The notes under the pieces were generated by a model that did not search any database, was not told the DNA's origin, and saw only the letters and a list, made by a program, of their open reading frames with translations. Below are positions 22,654-30,843 of a stretch of DNA of 64,000 nt, one piece after another. Both the position numbers and the translations under genes were made by a program. Source of the DNA: Enhygromyxa salina (GTDB taxonomy: Bacteria; Myxococcota_A; Polyangia; Nannocystales; Nannocystaceae); assembly GCF_002994615.1 (NCBI RefSeq), contig NZ_PVNK01000232.1, forward strand, positions 51,932-115,931, given 5' to 3'. How positions within the stretch are numbered: the stretch's first letter is position 1; each line of letters begins with the position of its first letter.

Positions 22654-23274
22654 TCAGCCGCCGTCGGCTGCTGGCGCGGGCGATTCGGAGGTGTGAAAAC
22701 GGTTCATGGCCGAGGTCAGGCCCTCGACCAGTAGACAGGTCAGGGCCTGTTCGGCCCGGTCGACGAGGTCATCCACGAACGCGGCGTCCTCGCCGGAGAA
22801 ATTGGACAGTACCCAGTTGGAAACCTCGCCGTGGCGCGGCCGGCCGACGCCGACGCGCACGCGCAAAAAGCTTGGTTTCCCGAGGTGTTTGATGATGTCG
22901 CGGAGGCCGTTGTGGCCGCCGTGGCCACCCCCGCGCTTGAGCCCGACGCGACCGAACCCAAAGTCGATCTCGTCGTGGACGACGACGGTTCGGTCGAGCG
23001 GCACGTCGTGGTAGTCGGCGGCCGCGCGCACGCTCTCGCCGCTGCGGTTCATATAAGTCTGGGGCTCGAGGACCACGCAGCGCCCGAGCTGGGCGCCCGC
23101 GTGGATGCTGGCCACCCGGCCCTTGAACTGTGACTTCCACGCGACCCCGCCCGTGCCCGGCGTGACGTGACGCTCAGCGAAGCGCTCGACGGCCATGAAG
23201 CCGACGTTGTGCCGGTGCTTGGCGTACTCGGGCCCGGGGTTGCCGAGTCCGACGATCAGCCAGGGAGAGGTCAT
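22654..23274 (-). CDS. pth: peptidyl-tRNA hydrolase
   Basis: This cytosolic enzyme releases peptides from drop-off peptidyl-tRNA. The 206-residue protein has LIVGLGNPGPEYAKHRHNVGF at the N-terminus with catalytic His22, LEPQTYMNRSGESV, the Asp-containing VVHDEIDFGFGRV, and GGGHGGHNGLRDI. Length and order match the bacterial family. It lies 55 bp after rplY, the common bacterial pairing. Confidence 0.97.
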   Translation of the reverse strand: MTSPWLIVGLGNPGPEYAKHRHNVGFMAVERFAERHVTPGTGGVAWKSQFKGRVASIHAGAQLGRCVVLEPQTYMNRSGESVRAAADYHDVPLDRTVVVHDEIDFGFGRVGLKRGGGHGGHNGLRDIIKHLGKPSFLRVRVGVGRPRHGEVSNWVLSNFSGEDAAFVDDLVDRAEQALTCLLVEGLTSAMNRFHTSESPAPAADGG

Positions 23275-23329
23275 CGTCCAGGGGAGAGGCGGTGAGGGGC
23301 GGTGGGGAGGTCAGCCGGAGCCGCCGGGG

Positions 23330-23941
23330 TCAGGCCTTGTCGGCCTTCTTGTCGGCCTCGTCGGTCTTGGCCCGAGGCGGATCGACGTGGGCGACGACGA
23401 CGTTGGGGTGGTCGAGGAGCCGGGCGTTCTCGATGCTAAGATCCTTCATGCGCAGGGTCTCGCCGGCCTGCAGGGGGCTGACGTCGACGCTGAGCTTGAT
23501 CGGCACCTGGCCGGGCTTGGCCGCGACGCGGGTCGTCCGCTGGTAGGTCCGCAGCTTGCCGCCAGCGACCACGCCCGCGGCCCGGCCGCTGTACTCGACG
23601 GGGATCTTGGTCACGACCTCGGAGTCCGGGTCGACGCGCAAGAAGTCCACGTGGAGGAACTCGTCGCGGATCGGGTCGGCCTGGTAGTCGGTCAGCACGC
23701 ACTGCTCGACGCTCGACTCGCCCTCGCCCTCGATCGTGACCGTGAAAAAGGTGTTGAGCTTGCGCTGGGGGTCCATCGCCCGCCGCAGCTCGCGGGGGCT
23801 GAGGGTCAACATCAAGTTGCCCTGGCCCTTGCCATAGATGACGCCCGGGATGAGGCCCTGGGCGCGGAGCTTTCGTGCGCCGCCCTTGCCGGTCGCGTGC
23901 CGGATCTTCGCGGTGAGCTTTCCGAAGTCTGTCGCGGTCAT
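23330..23941 (-). CDS. rplY: 50S ribosomal protein L25 (CTC type)
   Basis: The 203-residue product is the long L25/general-stress form that binds 5S rRNA. The N-terminal L25 domain has KIRHATGKGGARKLRAQGLIPGVIYG-like sequence around residues 10-35, followed by the TL5 C-terminal beta domain (QADPIRDEFLHVDFLRV, then KIPVEYSGRAAGV). It ends in a short Lys/Asp/Ala tail. It heads the rplY-pth-hppA unit. Confidence 0.95.
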   Translation of the reverse strand: MTATDFGKLTAKIRHATGKGGARKLRAQGLIPGVIYGKGQGNLMLTLSPRELRRAMDPQRKLNTFFTVTIEGEGESSVEQCVLTDYQADPIRDEFLHVDFLRVDPDSEVVTKIPVEYSGRAAGVVAGGKLRTYQRTTRVAAKPGQVPIKLSVDVSPLQAGETLRMKDLSIENARLLDHPNVVVAHVDPPRAKTDEADKKADKA

Positions 23942-24097
23942 GGTTGTCTACCTGTCTTTCGCCTGTAGCGTGGGAGCCCGCGACGCTGATCACTGATCGT
24001 CGATCACCGCGGGCGAGTTGCGGGGCCGTCGGATAGGTGCCTGGTGGTCCAGCGCGGACCGGCTCGCCGCCGACGCACACCCATTGGAGTCGGCCGG

Positions 24098-24126
24098 TGT
24101 CTACTTGGCGCACGCGGCCAGTCCAA
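24098..24126 (-). promoter_or_regulatory. possible promoter of rplY-pth-hppA
   Basis: On the minus strand TTGGAC (24126-24121) and TAGACA (24103-24098) are 17 bp apart in the 235-bp gap upstream of rplY. This is a moderate match, and no better candidate was seen in the gap. Confidence 0.35.
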
Positions 24127-24176
24127 GCCCAGCGCCCCCTCAGGCATGTGAGGGTGCTCTCTGTCCGCTCCGCCCG

Positions 24177-25967
24177 CTACATCTTCGTGCAGCCGCCACC
24201 CGCGGCCTCGAGCGCGGCCGCTCGCAGCTCGCGGCCGCGCGGACCGTCACCGAGCTTGGCGCGGGCGTCGGCGCCGTGACCCTCGCCGAGGACGTCGCGC
24301 AGGTAGGGCTCGTAGTCGAAGGTGTCGGAGTGCTCGGGCGTGTGGCATTCGAGGCACACGCTCATTGGCGCCTCGAGCCGGATGTTGTCGGTCGACGGAT
24401 CCTCGACGTGGAGGCTCCCGGGCCCGTGGCACTGCTCGCACTGAACCGACTGCAGACCATGGTTCTCGACCACCTCGCTGCCGCCGGGCGCACGAAAGCC
24501 GGTCACGTGGCAGCCCACGCACGAGAGGTCGTACTGCTTGTTGGCTGTGACCAGCGTGTCGTAGGCCCGGCCGTGGATGGTGGTCTTCCACATCTGCACG
24601 GCCTCCTCGTGGCAGTCCGCGCAGGCGTCGATGCCTGCGTAGCTGGGCTGACCCTTCGCGGGCGCCGGCGGGGTGACCCCCGCGAAGAGCTCACGATTGC
24701 GCTCGGCGACGGCGGCGTCGTAGCCGGTCAGGGCGTCCTTGGCGGCCGGGTCACCGGGGAGGTGGCAGGTGACCTTGGTCTGCTCGGGGATCACCGCGAC
24801 CTTCACGCCGTCGGGGATCGCGGGGCTGGCGAGCTCGGCGCGGAGGCGATCCCGCTCACCCTCGAGTTGCTCGACGAAGCGCGAATCAGCCGCCGGATCG
24901 TCGGCAAATTTGGCGAGCTTGGCCTCGACCCGGGCCAGCTCGGCCTCGCGCTGGGCCTTGGTCGGGATCAGCGTCCACGTCGGGGGCAGCTCGCCCTCTG
25001 GCAAGGCCGGGTCGATCGACAGCGTCAGGTGGGCGATCGTCTGGGCGCGATCGCCGGGCTCGAGCACCCAGGTCGAGCCGAGCTGGACCGCCGAGCTGCC
25101 GAGGCGAGCCTGATCGGGGTTCGAGAATTCTCCCCCGATCACCACGACGTCGACGCCCTCGACCTCCCGCGCGATCGTCTCGGCCAGGGCGCGCGGCCCG
25201 TGGACCATCACGATCTGCAGCTCGGACTTGGCCAGCGTCGGGCCGAGCTGCTTCAGCGCGGCGAGCGGCTCAGTCAGGGCAGGAAAGTCCTTGCCCCAGT
25301 CCTTGGCCCGGGCCGCGGAGCCGAGCTCGGGATCGACGACCTGCGTGACCGCGGCCGACAGCCCGCGGCCGAGCTCGACCACCCGGTGGCTCGCGACGCC
25401 CGCTGGCCTCGCCTCGTCCGCGAGGTTGGCGATCACGCGGGGCAGCGGCAGCTCGCTCAGCGCCGCCGCGGACTTGCCCGACGCGAAGTCCGTCGGGCCC
25501 AGCCCAGACACGAGGCCGTCGAGCTCGGCGAAGCGACCGTGGAGCAGCTCGGCGCGGAGCTGGGCCTGGGTCCAGCCGGCCTCGTCCTTCGGGCCCTCGG
25601 GCCCGTCGGGATCCGGGAACAGGAACGACCCTGGCTCCAAGATCAGCCGCTGACCGGGCTCGGACTCGGCCTCGATGTAGCCGAAGGCGTACTGCAGCCC
25701 GCCGAGGGGCTCGGTCGTGCATCCACACGGCGCGATCGTGCCCAGCTGCCGCCCAAACGCGAACAGATCGATCTCGTAGCGCTGAGTCCGCTGGTCTGCC
25801 TGGGGCTCGGCGCCGGACTCTGCGCTCGGCCTCGTGTCGCCGGTCTGGCCCGGGTGATTGCGGCCCTTGCACGCCAACCCCACGACAGCTGCAAGAGTGA
25901 GGGCCAGCGCGCATGCGCGCGCGGTCACACGGTTGAGATCTTGGGAGACTGGCATGCGATCACTCAT
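24177..25967 (-). CDS. tetraheme c-type cytochrome with phosphoesterase-like N-terminal domain, lipoprotein
   Basis: The 596-residue protein has a signal peptide ending in VVGLAC, suggesting a lipid anchor. Residues ~65-330 resemble the UshA/5'-nucleotidase metallophosphatase family in outline (LFAFGRQLGTIAPCGCTTEP, VMVHG, VVVIGG), but a full metal-binding set is not evident. Residues ~445-545 carry four CXXCH heme sites: CADCH (449), CVGCH (483), CEQCH (510) and CLECH (538), of the cytochrome c554 type. A role in periplasmic or extracytoplasmic electron transfer is likely. Whether the N-terminal domain is catalytic is open. No partner redox genes adjoin it. Confidence 0.8.
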   Translation of the reverse strand: MSDRMPVSQDLNRVTARACALALTLAAVVGLACKGRNHPGQTGDTRPSAESGAEPQADQRTQRYEIDLFAFGRQLGTIAPCGCTTEPLGGLQYAFGYIEAESEPGQRLILEPGSFLFPDPDGPEGPKDEAGWTQAQLRAELLHGRFAELDGLVSGLGPTDFASGKSAAALSELPLPRVIANLADEARPAGVASHRVVELGRGLSAAVTQVVDPELGSAARAKDWGKDFPALTEPLAALKQLGPTLAKSELQIVMVHGPRALAETIAREVEGVDVVVIGGEFSNPDQARLGSSAVQLGSTWVLEPGDRAQTIAHLTLSIDPALPEGELPPTWTLIPTKAQREAELARVEAKLAKFADDPAADSRFVEQLEGERDRLRAELASPAIPDGVKVAVIPEQTKVTCHLPGDPAAKDALTGYDAAVAERNRELFAGVTPPAPAKGQPSYAGIDACADCHEEAVQMWKTTIHGRAYDTLVTANKQYDLSCVGCHVTGFRAPGGSEVVENHGLQSVQCEQCHGPGSLHVEDPSTDNIRLEAPMSVCLECHTPEHSDTFDYEPYLRDVLGEGHGADARAKLGDGPRGRELRAAALEAAGGGCTKM

Positions 25968-26032
25968 GAATGAGCACGTCGTTCGTGCTGTGCGGGTCGG
26001 CGCAGCCCCTCGGGTTGACGCTCCGACGGCTG

Positions 26033-26061
26033 TTGACGGGGCTCGACCCCGAGGCTAGCCT
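26033..26061 (+). promoter_or_regulatory. promoter of the rpsP operon
   Basis: TTGACG at 26033-26038 and TAGCCT at 26056-26061 are separated by 17 bp, about 50 bp before the rpsP ATG. Another TTGACG lies 18 bp upstream. Confidence 0.55.
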
Positions 26062-26112
26062 CTCGCACCCTTCAGGCCCAACCCGGGCCGAGGCATCTTC
26101 CGAGACACAAAA

Positions 26113-26364
26113 ATGGCCGTCAAGATCAGGCTCGCCCGCGGCGGCGCAAAGAAGCGCCCCTTTTACCGAATCGTCGCATCCGACGCCCGCTCTCCCCGAG
26201 ACGGGCGCTTCCTCGAGAAGCTCGGTACCTACAACCCCATGACCAAGGACGGCACCCTCGTCCTCAACCGCGCGCGCGTCGACTACTGGCTCGGCGTCGG
26301 GGCGCAGCCCACGGACGCGGTTCGCCGACTCCTGCGCAAGACCCCCGAGACCCCCGCGAGCTAG
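26113..26364 (+). CDS. rpsP: 30S ribosomal protein S16
   Basis: The 83-residue protein opens with MAVKIRLARGGAKKRPFYRI and has DGRFLEKLGTYNP, which are diagnostic for S16. It binds 16S rRNA during 30S assembly. It is first in the rpsP-khpA-rimM-trmD-rplS cluster, the standard bacterial order. A 264-bp gap separates it from khpA. Confidence 0.98.
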   Translation: MAVKIRLARGGAKKRPFYRIVASDARSPRDGRFLEKLGTYNPMTKDGTLVLNRARVDYWLGVGAQPTDAVRRLLRKTPETPAS

Positions 26365-26456
26365 CCGCTTGCTAGAGCCGCGGCCGAAGCGGCCCCGGAT
26401 CTGAGATCTCGAGCGGCGCGCCCCGCAAACCCGGGCTCGTGGGCTCGGGTTCGCTC

Positions 26457-26504
26457 GTGGATCTGCCCGTGGATCTGGCCGTAGCTCTGGCCGTGGATCC
26501 GACC
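26457..26504 (+). repeat. 12-bp tandem repeat, four copies, rpsP-khpA gap
   Basis: Four units related to GTGGATCTGGCC follow one another. The rest of the 26365-26628 gap shows a GGCCGAAGCGGCC hairpin near 26380-26396 but no gene. Confidence 0.7.
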
Positions 26505-26628
26505 CGACGCGAACTAACTGCCGAGATGCAGTTGTGTTTTGCCGGGCCGCCCATGCTGTGGGATGCTCCAAACGGCTCTCCTGCCCGCGCCCGCTCCATC
26601 ACTTCTCGCTCTCGGAGGCCTCTTCGAC

Positions 26629-26877
26629 ATGTCCGCCAACGTCTCGCTCAAAGAGCTCATCGAGTTCATCGCCAAGGCCCTCGTCGACAACCCCGATGAG
26701 GTCGACGTGTCACAGATCTCCGGCGAGCAGACCATCGTGCTCGAGCTTCGCGTCGCCAAAGAAGATCTCGGCAAGGTCATCGGCAAGCAGGGCCGCACGG
26801 TCAAGGCCATGCGCGCGATCCTCAACGCCGCGTCGTCGAAGGTCCGCAAGCGCGCCGACCTCGAGATCCTCGAGTAG
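26629..26877 (+). CDS. khpA: KH-domain RNA-binding protein KhpA
   Basis: The 82-residue protein has one KH domain with the loop GKVIGKQGRT near residue 52. KhpA binds RNA with KhpB and affects cell length and division in other bacteria. The start at 26629 is chosen because GGAGG is 10 bp upstream and it gives the family length. A 26539 start would add 30 residues of unlikely sequence. It sits between rpsP and rimM as usual. Confidence 0.93.
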   Translation: MSANVSLKELIEFIAKALVDNPDEVDVSQISGEQTIVLELRVAKEDLGKVIGKQGRTVKAMRAILNAASSKVRKRADLEILE

Positions 26878-26880
26878 TCG

Positions 26881-27489
26881 ATGTCGACGACCGAAGCCGG
26901 CGGCGCGAGCCCCGACAGCTTCGCCGCGCGCCATGTCCAGCTCGGCTATGTCGCGGGCGCCCACGGACTCCACGGGGCCCTTCGCGTCAAGCTCTTCAAC
27001 GCCGAGTCGACCGCGCTCCAGCCCGGAGTCGCGGTCGCGCTCGTCGAGCGTGGCGGCTCGACGCCCGCGAGCATGCAGGTCACTCGCGTCGCGCCCAAGC
27101 CCGGCAGTGACACGATCCGTCTGTGGCTCCAGGGCGTCGACGGGCGCGACGCCGCCGAGGCGCTCCGGGGTCACGAGCTGTGGCTCGAGCGCGCGAGCCT
27201 GCCCGCGCTCGAGGACGACGAGTACTACCTCGCGGATCTGATCGGGCTCGAGGTCGTCCGCGAGCTCGACGGCGAGCCGCAGTCCCTCGGCGAGATCACT
27301 GGCGTGATCACCAACGCCGCCCAGCCGCTGGTGAGCGTGCGCCTGCGCGGCCGCGAGTGGCTGCTGCCTGCGCTGCCGCCCTTCATCGTCGCGGTCGAGA
27401 CCGAGCGGGTGCTCGTCGACGTTCACGACGACATGGTCCCGGGTCTGTCCGACGGCGGCGACGAGCCACGCCCGAAAGACGGAGCCTAG
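26881..27489 (+). CDS. rimM: ribosome maturation factor RimM
   Basis: The 202-residue protein assists 30S head assembly by binding S19. The N-terminal RimM domain is seen as LGYVAGAHGLHGALRVKLF and the PRC-barrel domain as DEYYLADLIGLEV, with REWLLPALPPFIV near the end. The ATG begins 3 bp after the khpA stop. Confidence 0.95.
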   Translation: MSTTEAGGASPDSFAARHVQLGYVAGAHGLHGALRVKLFNAESTALQPGVAVALVERGGSTPASMQVTRVAPKPGSDTIRLWLQGVDGRDAAEALRGHELWLERASLPALEDDEYYLADLIGLEVVRELDGEPQSLGEITGVITNAAQPLVSVRLRGREWLLPALPPFIVAVETERVLVDVHDDMVPGLSDGGDEPRPKDGA

Positions 27490-27495
27490 CGAGCC

Positions 27496-28764
27496 GTGGA
27501 AGTCGTGGACGACACCCTCGAGTTCGAGGTCTTCACGATCTTCCCCGCCGTGATCGAGGCCTTCGTCGCGGCCGGGATCATGGCCAGGGCGATCGAGCGA
27601 GGCCTGGTCGCGGTCCACTCGACCGACCTGCGCGAGTTCACTGACGACCGCCACCGGACCGTCGACGACGCGCCCTTTGGAGGCGGCGCCGGGATGGTCA
27701 TCAAGCCCGAGCCCGTGGCCGCGGCCCTCGAATCCGCGACCGCTGCCCGCGGGCCGATGCACACGATCTTGTTGACGCCCTCGGGCCCGCGCTTTGATCA
27801 GCGCGCGGCCGAGCGGCTCGCGGGCGAGCCTCGCATCGCGCTGCTGTGCGGTCGCTACGAGGGCATCGACGATCGGATCCGCGAGCACTTCGTCGACGAG
27901 TGCCTGTCGATCGGCGACTTCGTGCTCAACGGGGGTGAGGTCGCGGCCGCGGTGATCATCGAAGCCGTCGCGCGGCTCCGCGAGGGTGTGCTCGGCAACC
28001 CCGAGTCGATCGAGGGCGAGAGCTTCGCCGCCGGTCTCGGCGACGACAGCTGGCGTCCGGGCACCGTGCTCGAGCACCCTCACTACACCCGCCCGGCCGA
28101 GTTTCGTGGCCACGCCGTCCCGCCCGTGTTGCTCGGGGGCGACCACGGGGCCGTCGAGCGCTGGCGTCGTCGCAGCGCCTGCCTCCGGACCTGGGCGCTG
28201 CGTCCCGAGCTGCGCCCGCGCTGGCAGCTGCCGCCCAAGCACCCGATCTACCTCGCGGTCTCGACCCAAAGCGTGGCCGACGACGAGGCTGGCCAACTCA
28301 CGCAGGTCGCCGCCGACGCCGGCTTCGAGCTGGCCGCGGTCGGCGCTCGGCGCCTTCCAGGCGCGCCGCTCCACATGAGAGATCTCAAACAGCTGTGTCG
28401 GCACCTTCGAAAGCGCCACGGTCGCGCGCCCTGGCTGCTCGGCGTCGGGACCGTCGGGCCGGACGAGCCCGAGCGCGGACCGAGGCTGATCCTCGATGTC
28501 CTGGCCTTCGAAGCCGGCGAGCCGCCGCCCCCGCTGATCTTTTGGGTCGGGTGCTCGGGGCTCGACGATCCCGCCGCCGCCAAGCGATCTCCGCAGGCGT
28601 GGCTGGCGCTCGATCCGGGCCGGCCACGCGGCCACGATCCTCGACTTGCACTCGCGTCCGCTTTGATCGACATTTCGCAGCCCCAACCGGCGCGCCTTCC
28701 GGTCGCGCCCCTCGCCCGCGCCGTGGGCCTTGCCCTGCGGGCCGAAGGCCTGCTCCAACCCTAG
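27496..28764 (+). CDS. trmD: tRNA (guanine37-N1)-methyltransferase TrmD fused to a second SPOUT-like domain
   Basis: Residues 1-~250 are TrmD, which methylates G37 of tRNA with SAM. Motifs are DDAPFGGGAGMVIKPEP, LLCGRYEGIDDR, SIGDFVLNGGEV, and the C-terminal HPHYTRPAEFRG. Ordinary TrmD is about 240-260 residues; this one has 422. The added ~175 residues (from IYLAVSTQSVADDEA near 252) align in layout with the SAM-dependent RNA methyltransferase domain (TM1570 type) fused to TrmD in some deltaproteobacteria, but its Gly-rich and SAM-loop residues look weak. The start is GTG at 27496, with a second GTG at 27505. Confidence 0.93.
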   Translation: MEVVDDTLEFEVFTIFPAVIEAFVAAGIMARAIERGLVAVHSTDLREFTDDRHRTVDDAPFGGGAGMVIKPEPVAAALESATAARGPMHTILLTPSGPRFDQRAAERLAGEPRIALLCGRYEGIDDRIREHFVDECLSIGDFVLNGGEVAAAVIIEAVARLREGVLGNPESIEGESFAAGLGDDSWRPGTVLEHPHYTRPAEFRGHAVPPVLLGGDHGAVERWRRRSACLRTWALRPELRPRWQLPPKHPIYLAVSTQSVADDEAGQLTQVAADAGFELAAVGARRLPGAPLHMRDLKQLCRHLRKRHGRAPWLLGVGTVGPDEPERGPRLILDVLAFEAGEPPPPLIFWVGCSGLDDPAAAKRSPQAWLALDPGRPRGHDPRLALASALIDISQPQPARLPVAPLARAVGLALRAEGLLQP

Positions 28765-28793
28765 AGCGCACGAGCGACCCCGAGATCTTCGCC

Positions 28794-29255
28794 ATGAGCC
28801 ACGCCAGCCCCATCATTCACGACCTCGAGCAGGAGCTCTCCCGCACGGACATCCCCGAGTTTCGCCCGGGCGATCGCATCGCCGTCCACGCGAGGATCTC
28901 CGAGGGTGGCAAAGACCGTATCCAGGTGTTCGAGGGTGTCTGCATCCACCGCAAGAGCCGGGGCCTCCGCGGCTCCTTCACCGTCCGCAAGGTCACCGAC
29001 AACGTCGGCGTCGAGCGGGTCTGGTCGCTCGCTTCGCCGCGCGTGACCAAGGTCGAGCTCGTCAGCCGTGGCCGCGTCCGCCGGGCCAAGCTCTACTACC
29101 TTCGTGATCGTCGCGGGAACGCGGCCCGGATCAAGCGCAAGGTCGGCGACTACAAGTCGGCCGTCGCCGCGATCGCTGCCGAGAAGGCCGAGAAGGCCGA
29201 GGCCAAGAAGGCCAAGAAGGGCAAGAAGCGCAAGAACAAGAAGAAGGCCGAGTAG
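28794..29255 (+). CDS. rplS: 50S ribosomal protein L19 with Lys-rich tail
   Basis: The 153-residue protein has the L19 core (FRPGDRIAVHARISEG, RIQVFEGVCIHRKSRG, SFTVRKVTDNVGVERVW) at the 30S-50S interface. It ends with about 30 residues of Lys/Glu/Ala (KKAKKGKKRKNKKK) beyond the usual ~115-residue family length. The ATG at 28794 gives the correct N-terminus. It is last in the operon and faces yraN 43 bp away. Confidence 0.97.
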   Translation: MSHASPIIHDLEQELSRTDIPEFRPGDRIAVHARISEGGKDRIQVFEGVCIHRKSRGLRGSFTVRKVTDNVGVERVWSLASPRVTKVELVSRGRVRRAKLYYLRDRRGNAARIKRKVGDYKSAVAAIAAEKAEKAEAKKAKKGKKRKNKKKAE

Positions 29256-29298
29256 CCGCGCTCCCGCGCTGAGCTCTCGTGTGGGGGCCACGGCCCTC

Positions 29299-29652
29299 CT
29301 ACCAAAACGCGTTCTTTAGCCATTCGATGTCGTCGCCAACCAAGGCGACGACATCGAAGCGTATGGCGACCCGGTTCCAGAGGTCGCGCTCGATCAGCCA
29401 GCCCGTCGCGCCGCGGCGGACTCGGCCTTGCTTGCGAGCGTTGATGGTCTCGAAGGGGTGACCTCGAAGATCGTCGCTGCGTCCGCGGACCTCGACGAAC
29501 ACGATCGTCTCATCGTCGCGGGCGATGATGTCGAGCTCGGCCCCGGCGCAGGTGACGTTGCGTTCGAGGAGCTCGAGCCCCCGCTCCAACAAAAACGCGG
29601 CCGCTCGGTCCTCGCCGGCGCGGCCGCGTTCGCGTGTGCTTGGATCAGCCAA
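29299..29652 (-). CDS. yraN: YraN family (UPF0102) nuclease-fold protein
   Basis: The 117-residue protein shows GRAGEDRAAAFLLERGLELL, GAELDIIARDDETIVFVEVRGR, and INARKQGRV, the endonuclease-like core with D, E and K of the UPF0102 family. Its biochemical role is uncertain in general. It lies 15 bp after the Cys-rich lipoprotein gene. In many bacteria yraN follows rnhB in the rplS operon; here no rnhB is present and yraN is inverted. A perfect 15-bp inverted repeat (29323-29358) lies in its 3' coding end. Confidence 0.9.
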   Translation of the reverse strand: MADPSTRERGRAGEDRAAAFLLERGLELLERNVTCAGAELDIIARDDETIVFVEVRGRSDDLRGHPFETINARKQGRVRRGATGWLIERDLWNRVAIRFDVVALVGDDIEWLKNAFW

Positions 29653-29667
29653 CGCAGGGCGGGCAAC

Positions 29668-30279
29668 TCAGGGCATGGGGGCGCCGGTGGTGGTGCCCAT
29701 CATGCCGTCGCCCTCGTTGCAGTCTTTCCAGGCCTCGCCGGTCAGGGGCGTGCAGTCCGCCTCGAGCTCGTCGAGGGCCGGGAGGTCGTCCTGGCAGACG
29801 CAGAGCTTGTCGCAGCAGAACTGGCCGAGGCGCTGGAGGACGGTGCACTTGAACCCGGTCGCGCACGCGGTCTCGTCGTCGTCGACGACGGGCCGGTTGC
29901 TGAGCGTGGTGTTGTTGCAGTCGTCGTCGCTGACGCAGGTCTTCGAGCACATCGAGCGCTCGAGCACGTACTGGAGGCTCAGCTGGCACGAGTTCTTCTC
30001 GCACTCGAAGATGTTCGAGCCGTTGCCACCGCTGGCGTTGTTGCAGTCGGCGTCGATCTCGCAGGGCGTGCCCGGGACGGTCTGCTCCTCGCCGTAGACG
30101 CACAGCAGATCGCTGCACGAGAGCGCGGGGAAGGTGACGAGCTTGCTCGACGGCGCCTCGACCGTGCCGTGGTTGCACGGCGCCCCGACGTCGCCCTGGG
30201 GGCACCCGGTCAACAGCAGGCCACCAGTCAACAGGAGAAGGGACGCGAACAGGGTGGACTGGATGCGTGAGCTGGGCAT
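29668..30279 (-). CDS. Cys-rich lipoprotein, unknown function
   Basis: The 203-residue product starts at 30279. It has a signal peptide with the lipobox LTGC, then about 20 Cys residues in paired spacings (CVSDDDCNN, CCDKLCVCQDD) that suggest disulfide-knotted surface domains as in other myxobacterial secreted proteins. It ends with a Gly/Met/Thr tail. A 90-residue upstream extension in frame is rejected because it lacks a signal. It is transcribed toward yraN. Confidence 0.72.
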   Translation of the reverse strand: MPSSRIQSTLFASLLLLTGGLLLTGCPQGDVGAPCNHGTVEAPSSKLVTFPALSCSDLLCVYGEEQTVPGTPCEIDADCNNASGGNGSNIFECEKNSCQLSLQYVLERSMCSKTCVSDDDCNNTTLSNRPVVDDDETACATGFKCTVLQRLGQFCCDKLCVCQDDLPALDELEADCTPLTGEAWKDCNEGDGMMGTTTGAPMP

Positions 30280-30335
30280 CGAAAGGTCTCTGTTGGAGCG
30301 GCTTGCGCCTTGACTTACGGGGGGTTCGGACACCG

Positions 30336-30349
30336 TTGTCGGCCGACAA
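30336..30349. promoter_or_regulatory. 14-bp perfect palindrome in the divergent gap
   Basis: TTGTCGGCCGACAA is a perfect palindrome lying in the transcribed leader of the lipoprotein gene, about 57 bp before its ATG. It could be a dimeric regulator's operator. The remaining gap up to 30843 holds no gene. Confidence 0.4.
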
Positions 30350-30407
30350 TCTGACGCGCCAACCGACCTTTGTGCGCACGTCCAAACCGGGCGAGCGCGC
30401 TGCGAGC

Positions 30408-30435
30408 ATCCTACACGGCGTGATTCTAGGGTCAA
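30408..30435 (-). promoter_or_regulatory. promoter of the lipoprotein-yraN unit
   Basis: On the minus strand TTGACC (30435-30430) and TAGGAT (30413-30408) are 16 bp apart. A start near 30400 would give a leader of about 120 bases containing the palindrome. Confidence 0.55.
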
Positions 30436-30843
30436 GTCTGCTCTGTCGCTGGATACGCTGTTTGCGCGGCGCCCCGAGACTGAACGGATCTGCTCCAAGC
30501 CCACGCGTGACTGACACCACACGATCCCGGGACCGAAAAGCTCGAACATTCTAGATCGGCTCGGGAATATCCCCGTTGGTTGGCGGCCGTGCGCAGCAGT
30601 TCCAGCTCGCCGACCTCACCCGGTGCCGGCGTGGGGGCCGCTAGCATCGTGGCCGAGGGCCCGAGGGCCGAGCGCTGTCACGGGCACGGCGAAACCGTAT
30701 CGCAGACCACAGACCCCACACTCAGGGGCCACTGGATCCGATTTTGGCCCCGAATTTGGCATGCTGGCTTTGCTTGCGATCGCCGACGGGCCGCTGGTAA
30801 GGTCCCGTCGCCCTTACATGGGTCCAACGCGCAAGCGATCGCG

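Noticed and set aside
30754..30775. Possible sigma-54 promoter TGGCAT...TTTGC before the secreted TPR gene
   Set aside because: The spacing between GG and GC is 12 instead of 10 bases. A weak sigma-70 match (TTGCGA, 18 bp, TAAGGT at 30774-30803) is no better, so no promoter was assigned.
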